Part shown: positions 1 through 6,022 of the stretch, in pieces
Layout: every line of letters starts with the position of its first letter
Position numbering within the stretch: the stretch's first letter is position 1
From: Psychromonas sp.
GTDB lineage: Bacteria > Pseudomonadota > Gammaproteobacteria > Enterobacterales > Psychromonadaceae
Direction of reading: 5' to 3'
Assembly: GCA_023145575.1 (NCBI GenBank)
Contig: JAGLDN010000072.1
Coordinates: 1 to 6,165, forward strand
Length of the DNA: 6,165 bases
The notes under the pieces: generated by a model
The model's input: the letters and a program-made list of their open reading frames with translations, nothing else
Database searches by the model: none
Told to the model about the DNA's origin: nothing
Made by a program: the position numbers and the translations under genes

Positions 1-1
1 T

Positions 2-193
2 AATTGGGCTATTGCCATGCGCTTTAGTCTTAATTTTAATTTTAATTTTAATTTTAATTTTAATTTTAATTTTAATTTTAATTTTAATTTTAATTTTAAC
101 GATGTGATTTTATTGGCTGGTGATGCAACAACATTAACAAAAGCTGGCAAAAAAACCTTCGGCATTGGCCGTTTCTTTTCCCAATATAAATAA
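2..193 (+). pseudogene. IS4-like DDE transposase remnant, N-terminal/central piece, cut at both ends
   Basis: The frame is open from base 2 to the TAA at 191-193, giving 63 residues with no start visible in the window. After NWAIAMRFSL and an (Asn-Phe)11 run comes a block containing LLAGDATTLTKAGKKTFG and ending GRFFSQYK. I recognise the GDATT...KAGKKTFG block as typical of IS4-like DDE transposases, where the Asp of GDAT would be the first catalytic acid; this is from memory of the family. An intact enzyme would be several hundred residues and continue well past this stop with two further acidic residues, and none of that follows. The piece is therefore non-functional unless an unusual upstream part exists outside the window. 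The inserted dipeptide run just before the catalytic block would also probably disturb folding. The remainder of the element and its inverted repeats are not visible. Confidence 0.7.
32..97 (+). repeat. Hexanucleotide tandem repeat, (AATTTT)11
   Basis: Eleven exact head-to-tail copies of AATTTT occupy these 66 bases, with a partial unit (AA) continuing to 99. The unit is six bases, so gain or loss of copies keeps the transposase frame, and each copy is read as Asn-Phe. There are no mismatches between copies, which suggests recent expansion by replication slippage. The preceding codon (Leu) and the following Asn suggest that a short Asn-Phe-Asn seed was present in the ancestral sequence. No promoter is placed so that copy number would obviously change its spacing. 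Confidence 0.97.
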
Positions 194-216
194 AGACCGC
201 GCCCTATGTTAAGTAA

Positions 217-818
217 TTTTATAGCAACACAGCGGTATGGTTATCGCCCCAAATTGCCAACCCGAAACCACTCTCATCCTTGGGATTTACTGCTACAGGT
301 AAAGTACTACTCACCACTGCGTTGGAAACTTGTGTTAACAAATCAAATCGAGCATATGGATCTACTCAAAAAGATTCGATACACACATTGAACAACTTAA
401 ATTATGGTTTGGATCAGATGACGATTTCACCATAAATCAAGTGACATTTGGTGTGTGTAAAGTTAATGAGGTGTCAATAAATCCAGAAAAAACCATCACT
501 TTTATAGATATTCGCTATATAAAAGATGCTCCGAGTAAAGATTTCAAAGCAGCACCTGATATATCGACTTGTTATGGTCAAACATGTATGGAGTTTATTA
601 GTCAAAAATATTCTCATAATACCAAGCTTGAACCCAAGCAACAAGATCCCCAAAATCTCTCCGATTTTGGGTTGCGTATATTAGTTGGTGAGCACATGAT
701 GATGCCTTTTATGACTGCCGAAAACAGATCACTCATTATTTATCAAGAGCTGACTCATCACATACCAGATACTATCGAAACTGGATTAATACGTCACTTT
801 AACAGGTTTTTAATCTAA
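217..818 (+). pseudogene. Frameshifted C-terminal remnant of an unidentified protein gene
   Basis: Two overlapping open stretches make one plausible protein. Frame one is open from 217 (after the TAA at 214-216) and reads through LGFTATGKVLLTTALETC and NRAYGSTQK to about 371. Frame two is open from 339 and reads THIEQLKLWFGSDDDF from about 381 onward to the TAA at 816-818. Adding one A to the five-A run at 368-372 would join them as ...GSTQKRFDTHIEQL..., so a one-base deletion there is the simplest explanation. The second part read alone has only a GTG at 441 as an early start, with no Shine-Dalgarno sequence before it, so I treat it as the tail of a broken gene rather than a new one. The 5' end is lost at the transposase junction around 190-216. 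No family is recognised. The FIDIRYIKDAPSKDF stretch faintly recalls the C-terminal part of patatin-like phospholipases, but there is no catalytic motif and I do not assign it. Confidence 0.5.
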
Positions 819-1091
819 AATTTTAGCTTACTGCGTAACATCAGTGAATTAAGTTAAGCCTAACTGAGTCATCACAGATCGATTTAAAGTCTGTTGATTT
901 ATAACCAAGGACCAGCTTGCGCCCTTTACTTCTTGATGTGTATTTCTTGGCTTTTATTAAGGGCGTAAAGTTGCTATATTAGAGCATTAGTCAGTTGTTT
1001 ATGTTTTTTCATTATTTGCATCTATTGTCGGAGCAAAGGTCGTGAATATATATTCAACTGGCTACTTTTCCAACTAATTTAAGCTATGCAT

Positions 1092-1119
1092 TTGAGAATT
1101 GAATTTAAGAGTATAATAT
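1092..1119 (+). promoter_or_regulatory. Putative sigma-70 promoter for the gene at 1212
   Basis: TTGAGA at 1092-1097 resembles a -35 box. It stands 16 bases before TAATAT (1114-1119), which overlaps a perfect TATAAT at 1112-1117. Taken with TATAAT the spacing is only 14, so TAATAT is the better partner, or the -35 box is weak. Transcription would start near 1126, leaving an AT-rich leader of roughly 85 bases. AT-rich DNA makes chance matches common. Confidence 0.4.
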
Positions 1120-1196
1120 CCCCATATTATTAGCCCAATATTTTACATGGGTATATAAAGTTAAATTAATGAATATTTAAAATCAATCGTTTTCAT

Positions 1197-1201
1197 AAGG
1201 A
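1197..1201 (+). promoter_or_regulatory. Ribosome binding site for the gene at 1212
   Basis: AAGGA lies 10 bases before the ATG at 1212. The spacing is slightly long but workable, and it supports this ATG, which also begins an ideal signal peptide. Confidence 0.6.
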
Positions 1202-1211
1202 AATATATAAG

Positions 1212-1904
1212 ATGAAACATAAAAATAAATTACAAATGGGATTGCTTTTTGCCAGCATGCTAATGCTCAATCCCTGTAACGCTCACGAGATTAAGAACGC
1301 AACGACCCCAATACAAATGGATCCTCTAAGAGATTCGGTGCTTTCAGGAGCGTGGAAAGTTTCATGCCTGCCATCAACAGGCGTTGAAGGTTATCATTAT
1401 ACAATGGTGTATAATTTTTCGCCCACTTATGTTATTAAGCAGATTTCTTTCTTTCGTGATGCAATAGGTGGCGCTACCTGTGAAAATAAAAGTAGAGGAT
1501 TTACTGTAACCATTCTTTCTTATTATAAAATGAGTACAATTAGTGACGAAAGATCAACAGATGAGCATACAAATATTGACTTCAAAAATAGTAACGTACA
1601 GTTTAAACCAAATGATCAATTTGATGCAGATGCCCTAAATAACGGAGATTTTATTGGTCACAACAAAATATATTATGGATATGGCTTAAAACACTGGCAA
1701 ATTAATACATCAAAATATATTTCTGCAATACCAGCTGTTATAAAAAACTTTAAAATAAAAGTCGAAGTTCATGATATCTTTCAAATTTCTGATCTTAAGA
1801 TTAAGTCTGCGGTTGAGAAAATTCTAAAATTTGGTGACCCAACCAATGAAGACGCCGATCACCGACCTATAAGTCTTAGTAAAAATTATGCTGTAAAGCG
1901 GTAA
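1212..1904 (+). CDS. Exported protein of unknown function, 230 residues
   Basis: The protein begins with a classical Sec signal peptide: basic residues at 2-6, a hydrophobic core at about 10-19, and a probable cleavage after CNA at residues 22-24. Cys22 sits in LNPC, which is a poor lipobox, so a soluble periplasmic or secreted protein is more likely than a lipoprotein. The mature chain has only two cysteines, Cys52 and Cys90, which could form one disulfide. They bracket a beta-rich stretch starting GAWKVSC and ending FFRDAIGGATC. A 'G-x-W...C...Y/F-x-D...C' layout like this occurs in small secreted lipocalin-like proteins, but I cannot assign a family. Residues 111-170 are polar and rich in Asp, Asn and aromatic residues, and the C-terminus is basic. 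The gene stands alone with its own probable promoter, Shine-Dalgarno sequence and terminator, and appears intact. It is flanked by mobile-element debris, so acquisition by transfer is possible. Confidence 0.85.
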   Translation: MKHKNKLQMGLLFASMLMLNPCNAHEIKNATTPIQMDPLRDSVLSGAWKVSCLPSTGVEGYHYTMVYNFSPTYVIKQISFFRDAIGGATCENKSRGFTVTILSYYKMSTISDERSTDEHTNIDFKNSNVQFKPNDQFDADALNNGDFIGHNKIYYGYGLKHWQINTSKYISAIPAVIKNFKIKVEVHDIFQISDLKIKSAVEKILKFGDPTNEDADHRPISLSKNYAVKR

Positions 1905-1969
1905 ATCATTCACCCCTTTTCACAATCTGCTTAATAACTAAATATTCATAATCAAACCAAGTCGTAATA

Positions 1970-1996
1970 AATAAGGGCTCCTTTAGAGCCCTTATT
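1970..1996 (+). terminator. Rho-independent terminator after the exported-protein gene
   Basis: A perfect 11-bp stem, AATAAGGGCTC (1970-1980) with GAGCCCTTATT (1986-1996), closes a 5-base loop. The + strand stem is followed by more T's, giving TTATTTTAA. It begins 65 bases after the stop at 1904. The A-rich left arm means it could also stop - strand transcription coming from the transposase remnant side. Confidence 0.85.
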
Positions 1997-2108
1997 TTAA
2001 AGCTGATACCTTGGCATATACAAGTCTAAAATATTGCTATATTTTAATTGATGACTCACAGATAAATAATATTTTACAGTAGTTTGTATCCCATGATCCA
2101 TTGCTAAC

Positions 2109-2375
2109 CTAAATTGTGCTTAATGGCACTTTTACTGAACTAAACACCCGCGAACCTTGCATCTCACGTGTGATAAAACTAAGCGCTTGATTTGTAATGC
2201 GATCAAGATCACAATAAAGTGAAATTGTTTTTTGAGTTGAGACATACTCTTTAATGTGTCGAAGAATACTACTTTTATGCTTTCGTAGTGCCTGAGCAAT
2301 CATTTCCTCAGACCAACCTTCACCGGAAAGTAAAATGGCTTTTAATCGGTCACACTCAGACTTATTACGAGACAT
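2109..2375 (-). pseudogene. IS630-family transposase remnant, N-terminal helix-turn-helix only
   Basis: This 88-residue frame begins at an ATG preceded by GAGG six bases upstream, so translation is feasible. Residues about 8-46 (CDRLKAILLSGEGW, then EEMIAQALRKHKSSILRHI) match the pattern of the N-terminal DNA-binding domain of IS630-like transposases: an R/K-L-K-A-I-L-L helix, a GW turn, then IAQAL and a recognition helix with S-x-x-R-H. In the family this is followed by a linker and a DDE domain of about 250 residues. Here the sequence from about residue 50 (TISLYCDLDRITNQ to the end) does not look like that linker, and no DDE domain follows in any frame. The tail is probably fusion to unrelated DNA after a deletion. 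A free HTH peptide could still bind DNA, but this is speculation. Terminal inverted repeats were not found. Confidence 0.6.
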
Positions 2376-2407
2376 TTTGTGCCTCGATTCAAGTCTTAGT
2401 TTCTCTG

Positions 2408-2443
2408 AGGATCATCAGGTTATTTGCATAACCTGATGATCCT
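2408..2443 (+). terminator. Perfect 16-bp hairpin downstream of the lipoprotein gene
   Basis: The left arm AGGATCATCAGGTTAT (2408-2423) pairs without mismatch with ATAACCTGATGATCCT (2428-2443) around a 4-base loop, TTGC. A T run follows only on the + strand (TTTT, 2443-2446). On the - strand the stem begins 41 bases after the stop of the large gene at 2485 and is preceded by A's and followed by CAGAGAAAC. By position it should end the lipoprotein mRNA. By its T tract it would work better for + strand transcripts. It may protect the 3' end of the mRNA or act in both directions. Confidence 0.65.
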
Positions 2444-2484
2444 TTTAAAAATAATTTCAAGCTTTTTCTGAATGTGATTTATTC

Positions 2485-5400
2485 TCAAAGTTGACCGGGT
2501 AGAACAACCAACTGACTTGATATTTCCCTACTATCATCCCCATAAACTCTTATAAATAACCTTGTACTAATTTCTTTATTGTTAGTAAGTATCACACTAT
2601 TATAATCACCGCCAGCACTTATGGACAAGTCATTACTAATCAATGGAGTACTTGAAAGTAATTCAAAGGTGATCCTATTTTCATTGGCAGATGGGGTCTT
2701 GTGCACAATGATTTTTGTTTCCGTAGAAGATATCGTTTTTGTTTCAAAAATATACTTAGGTACATGTACCACAGGATATCTTTTTACAACATATAGAGTA
2801 CCAACAACCTGATTAAAAGCAAACGGCCAACCATAAGTCATACCACTCCCATGATTATTTGAATAAGTATGTCCAATCTCATGTAATATATGTTCATAGT
2901 CATTTGTTCCATCTAAATCAAGGGTCCCCTCCCAAAGTGAAGCCCAACCACTAGAGCTACGACTCCCATCAAGTGGGATAGCGTATGTTTTCACCGCCAT
3001 CCCCTGTCCTCTATATTTGTACCTCATCGATCTTAATTTTACATGATGTTCTGGCATCGTAAAATTATAAAAATGCCAATATAGATAGGCCATCTTTTCT
3101 CGATTTCCTATATAGCTATCAATAGATTGATAATCTCCTGTAAAATTCATATTTTTGTAAGTGCTTTTTTCTACCCACGCTCTCATCATTTTCAAACCAT
3201 CAATACTGTTAAAAAAATGATGATAAGTTGCCAGTGCTATGGAATAAACTTGATGTTCAGATAATCCGCCATTGTTAACTGCATGAGTAGAATAGATGAC
3301 ATCATTTATTGAGGTTGGTGTGCAATACCTAACGCTGCTCATTGTAGGCAAAGTGCAATCGTCCCCACCAAAAGAGAATTCCCCGTTAAAGTGACTCGCC
3401 GTAGTAACTATTTGTATTTCTGTATCATGAGAAAAAGTGCTTAGATTATTGTCACTGTAGGGCTGTATATTTTCAGAAAAATCCAATTTTACAAAGACAG
3501 ATTCGCCATTAGCATCGTCATATTTACCCAACAATGACGCAATGGTTCTATAAGATTTATTTTGGAGTTTGGTTATGCCGTTTTCAACATAAAGCCGAAT
3601 GCTACGTCCTCTGACTTTTTCATCTTTTACCAAAGGTGTCGTTATGGAATTTATGACATTCACAGTTACATCTGCAATGTTTGCTAAAACCAAACTTTTT
3701 TTAATACTTTGCATTCGCTCAGCATAAACTTCAAAATAGTTAGCATAAAGTATCTCAGTATTATTAATGAATAACTTCACATCATGTAGACCAATAGTCA
3801 GTGATGGAGTAATAGTATTCTCTTCTATTTTCCACTTGCCATTGTTAACTGTTGCTGTGTAAATGCCTCCATTTATTTCAATGGTTACATTATCTCCATC
3901 ATTATAAATATTGGGTAAAAAACCACTCAATTCCGGTTGGTTGTCATTGCTTCTAAAGGGGGTTATATTAACTATAGCTGTATTTACAACGGTTATAGTA
4001 ATGCTTTTTCTCCTCGTATTTGCGCCATCTGTTATCACAATATCAAAAACATAATCCCCTTCCGTTAAAATATTTGAAACATTGATCTTTCCATCGGTAC
4101 TAATGCTAAAAGGTAGGTTTCCATCGAGGGAATAAACAATAGTATCGTCTTGATAATCTATTGCGCTTGCATCAAATATACTCTGTGTTTTATTTTGCCA
4201 CTTGTTAATAGTTACAGTAAACGCATTCCTATCTTTAAAATCTGGGGCAGGTGGGGTTACGCCATATGCCTCTACTTCGAGCACGTGAAGGAGATAATTA
4301 TTCGGTTTAAGCAATATATAATCTACATTTTTCAAGGTGTCAAAAGTAAATGTTTGTGGTGCTGTTGATCTTGTAAGTGTCCCTACCTCATCACCGGGAA
4401 CAATGGTCCCATTAAAATCTGTTGTGCCTAGATAAACTTTTGCCCCACTTAATCTATAGGTGTGATGATCTCTACGATTTCGAATCACTACTTTAGAGAG
4501 TTGTGTACCTCTCGGCAAAGCAACTTGTAAAAACCCTTTGTTAGCTGTCATATTAAAAGTACTAAGATTATTATCAATTGCATTAGCAGCATCTCGAAAA
4601 TAGTACCAACCCTTGCCTGAGCCTTGCGTTGCTATTCCAAAATTATGGGCGATATTTTCAGCTTTACCATCTCTATTTACTGTAATGGTCACTGCTATTG
4701 TTGTACTATTTGTACCATCACTCGCCATAACATTTACAATATAGGTTCCATGATCAAGTAAACCATTTACTGTAATATGTCCATCATTATCAATACTAAA
4801 AGGCATGTTTTCATCAATAGAATATGTTAATACATCATTTTGAAGGTCAGATGCTTTAACAGTTGCAACAATGCTCCCGTTAGTTGAGGCTTCTGCCACA
4901 AAGTATACACTTTCTACTGGCTCAAAGTAGGGTTTAGGAGGAAGCTCGCCATAAACTTCAACTTCACCCATATGTAAGGAGTAAGAAGCCCCAGGGATTA
5001 AATTTCCTTGCATTAAGACATAATTTGATTCCACAGGAGGGTTGTACGTGAAAACTTGAACCATCTCATTACTTAACGTTTTATCCGCTGTACCAAAATC
5101 AGTACTACCGATAGTATGTGTTTCATTATTGATATACATTTTTGCATTTTGCAAACTCTCTGGGAGGTAAATGCTGTTACGAATTACAATTTTATGTATT
5201 TTACTCTCTTTTGGCAGTTCTAATTGCCACCAATTATCGGGAACTACACCATTAACATGGTTGTAGGTTTTTACATCTCCATCAATGGCTTTACTTGCCA
5301 CTCTACTATCCCATATATCTCCTTGTGTTGCTTTTCCATAAGCAATGGCTAGATTAACAGCTGGTATAACATCAATAGAAAAAGGAGTTAAACTTACAGT

Positions 5401-5985
5401 CTCTGTAGCGTCTGAAACAGATATTATAATATTGGGGCTATTTCCCACATCCGTAGAAGAAAGTAAACCTTTAAGCTCTCCTGTTGTGCTGTTGAACTCT
5501 GCCCATGATGGTTTGTTTTCAATACGATAGGTTAATGTATCATTATTTATATCATTGGCTACTGGTACGAATTGATAAGTATTATAGACATTTATTCTTG
5601 TCTTCGGAGTGCCAATAATGGTTGGGGCAGCATTGATAACAAAAGATTTTACAATGATTGTCCGCGTCACTTCATTTGCCTTGTTACCTGCGGCATCTGA
5701 TACGTTGTATTTTAGTGTATAGGTACCCATTTGAGCACTGTCGACACTGCCTGTCTTAATGATTTTTGTTGTCAGCGTGCCATCTCTAGTGTCACTCGCT
5801 GTTGCGCCGGCATCTGCATAGGTATCACCGACTGCTATCGTGGTACTTGCGTCACCATTTAAGCTGATTACTGGTTTTATTTTATCAGTCTCGTCTTTTT
5901 CAGTTATAGCATTCTCCTCCACGCCACCACAAGCAGAAAGAACTAAAATTATAATTAGGAGAAATATATTACGAAATTTATGCAT
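2485..5985 (-). CDS. Multidomain surface lipoprotein with C-terminal zinc metalloprotease (HExxH) region, 1166 residues
   Basis: The N-terminus MHKFRNIFLLIIILVLSAC is a lipoprotein signal with lipobox LSAC, so Cys19 would be lipidated and the protein membrane-anchored, probably exposed at the cell surface. Modules in order: a low-complexity acidic linker (20-36); a DUF5011-type Ig-like domain (about 37-112, with DAAGNKA); a putative Ig/cadherin-like domain (about 119-206); a discoidin/F5-8 type C-like domain (about 209-346); a cadherin-like domain (about 354-436); a second discoidin-like domain (about 443-575); a second cadherin-like domain (about 582-667); a bacterial Ig-like domain (about 671-755); the protease region (about 760-1065); and a beta-rich C-terminal segment. 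The zinc motif is HEIGHTYSNNHGSGM: His1035, catalytic Glu1036, His1039 and a candidate third ligand, His1045, at metzincin spacing but with Ser in place of the usual Gly. Cys877 and Cys888 may form a disulfide. The architecture recalls ToxR-regulated/M66 (StcE, TagA) mucinase-like lipoproteins, but that family is not proven here. Substrate unknown; a host or environmental glycoprotein is the natural guess. The start is supported by AAGG seven bases upstream. Confidence 0.9.
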   Translation of the reverse strand: MHKFRNIFLLIIILVLSACGGVEENAITEKDETDKIKPVISLNGDASTTIAVGDTYADAGATASDTRDGTLTTKIIKTGSVDSAQMGTYTLKYNVSDAAGNKANEVTRTIIVKSFVINAAPTIIGTPKTRINVYNTYQFVPVANDINNDTLTYRIENKPSWAEFNSTTGELKGLLSSTDVGNSPNIIISVSDATETVSLTPFSIDVIPAVNLAIAYGKATQGDIWDSRVASKAIDGDVKTYNHVNGVVPDNWWQLELPKESKIHKIVIRNSIYLPESLQNAKMYINNETHTIGSTDFGTADKTLSNEMVQVFTYNPPVESNYVLMQGNLIPGASYSLHMGEVEVYGELPPKPYFEPVESVYFVAEASTNGSIVATVKASDLQNDVLTYSIDENMPFSIDNDGHITVNGLLDHGTYIVNVMASDGTNSTTIAVTITVNRDGKAENIAHNFGIATQGSGKGWYYFRDAANAIDNNLSTFNMTANKGFLQVALPRGTQLSKVVIRNRRDHHTYRLSGAKVYLGTTDFNGTIVPGDEVGTLTRSTAPQTFTFDTLKNVDYILLKPNNYLLHVLEVEAYGVTPPAPDFKDRNAFTVTINKWQNKTQSIFDASAIDYQDDTIVYSLDGNLPFSISTDGKINVSNILTEGDYVFDIVITDGANTRRKSITITVVNTAIVNITPFRSNDNQPELSGFLPNIYNDGDNVTIEINGGIYTATVNNGKWKIEENTITPSLTIGLHDVKLFINNTEILYANYFEVYAERMQSIKKSLVLANIADVTVNVINSITTPLVKDEKVRGRSIRLYVENGITKLQNKSYRTIASLLGKYDDANGESVFVKLDFSENIQPYSDNNLSTFSHDTEIQIVTTASHFNGEFSFGGDDCTLPTMSSVRYCTPTSINDVIYSTHAVNNGGLSEHQVYSIALATYHHFFNSIDGLKMMRAWVEKSTYKNMNFTGDYQSIDSYIGNREKMAYLYWHFYNFTMPEHHVKLRSMRYKYRGQGMAVKTYAIPLDGSRSSSGWASLWEGTLDLDGTNDYEHILHEIGHTYSNNHGSGMTYGWPFAFNQVVGTLYVVKRYPVVHVPKYIFETKTISSTETKIIVHKTPSANENRITFELLSSTPLISNDLSISAGGDYNSVILTNNKEISTRLFIRVYGDDSREISSQLVVLPGQL

Positions 5986-5992
5986 AAATAAG

Positions 5993-5996
5993 CCTT
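5993..5996 (-). promoter_or_regulatory. Ribosome binding site of the lipoprotein gene
   Basis: On the - strand AAGG stands seven bases before the ATG at 5985, inside TAAGGCTTATTT. It fits the start that gives the complete lipoprotein signal peptide. Confidence 0.6.
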
Positions 5997-6022
5997 AGAT
6001 CTGGGGTAGAGTAGAATTTAAC

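Larger units (their letters stand above)
819..1211. other. Gene-free spacer of 393 bases
   Basis: No convincing reading frame lies here on either strand. The last part (about 1092-1211) carries the likely promoter and ribosome binding site of the exported-protein gene at 1212. The rest is AT-rich and holds only imperfect short inverted repeats, such as CGCCCTT at 920-926 against AAGGGCG at 959-965 with a 32-base loop. No clear terminator follows the broken gene that ends at 818. Confidence 0.6.

Noticed and set aside
31..99. The hexamer array as a CRISPR or origin iteron array
   Set aside because: No spacers, a unit of only six bases, and location inside a transposase frame; a simple microsatellite explains it.
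206..391. 61-residue + strand open frame
   Set aside because: No Shine-Dalgarno sequence before the ATG and an odd composition. It overlaps the better frame of the broken gene, which continues into the 339-818 frame after a one-base correction.
920..965. Inverted repeat CGCCCTT/AAGGGCG with a 32-base loop in the spacer
   Set aside because: Short arms, a long loop and no T tract; expected by chance and too weak to call a terminator or RNA.
1997..2101. 34-residue - strand frame starting at ATG 2099-2101
   Set aside because: No convincing Shine-Dalgarno sequence, very short, rich in Tyr and Leu as expected from AT-rich non-coding DNA, and not recognised.
2621..2812. 63-residue + strand open frame
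   Set aside because: Lies wholly inside the large - strand lipoprotein gene, which has clear domains; a shadow frame.
4150..4368. 72-residue + strand open frame
   Set aside because: Antisense to the second discoidin/cadherin region of the lipoprotein gene; no own ribosome site or recognisable domain.
5345..5530. 61-residue + strand open frame
   Set aside because: Antisense to the Ig-like region of the lipoprotein gene; a shadow frame.
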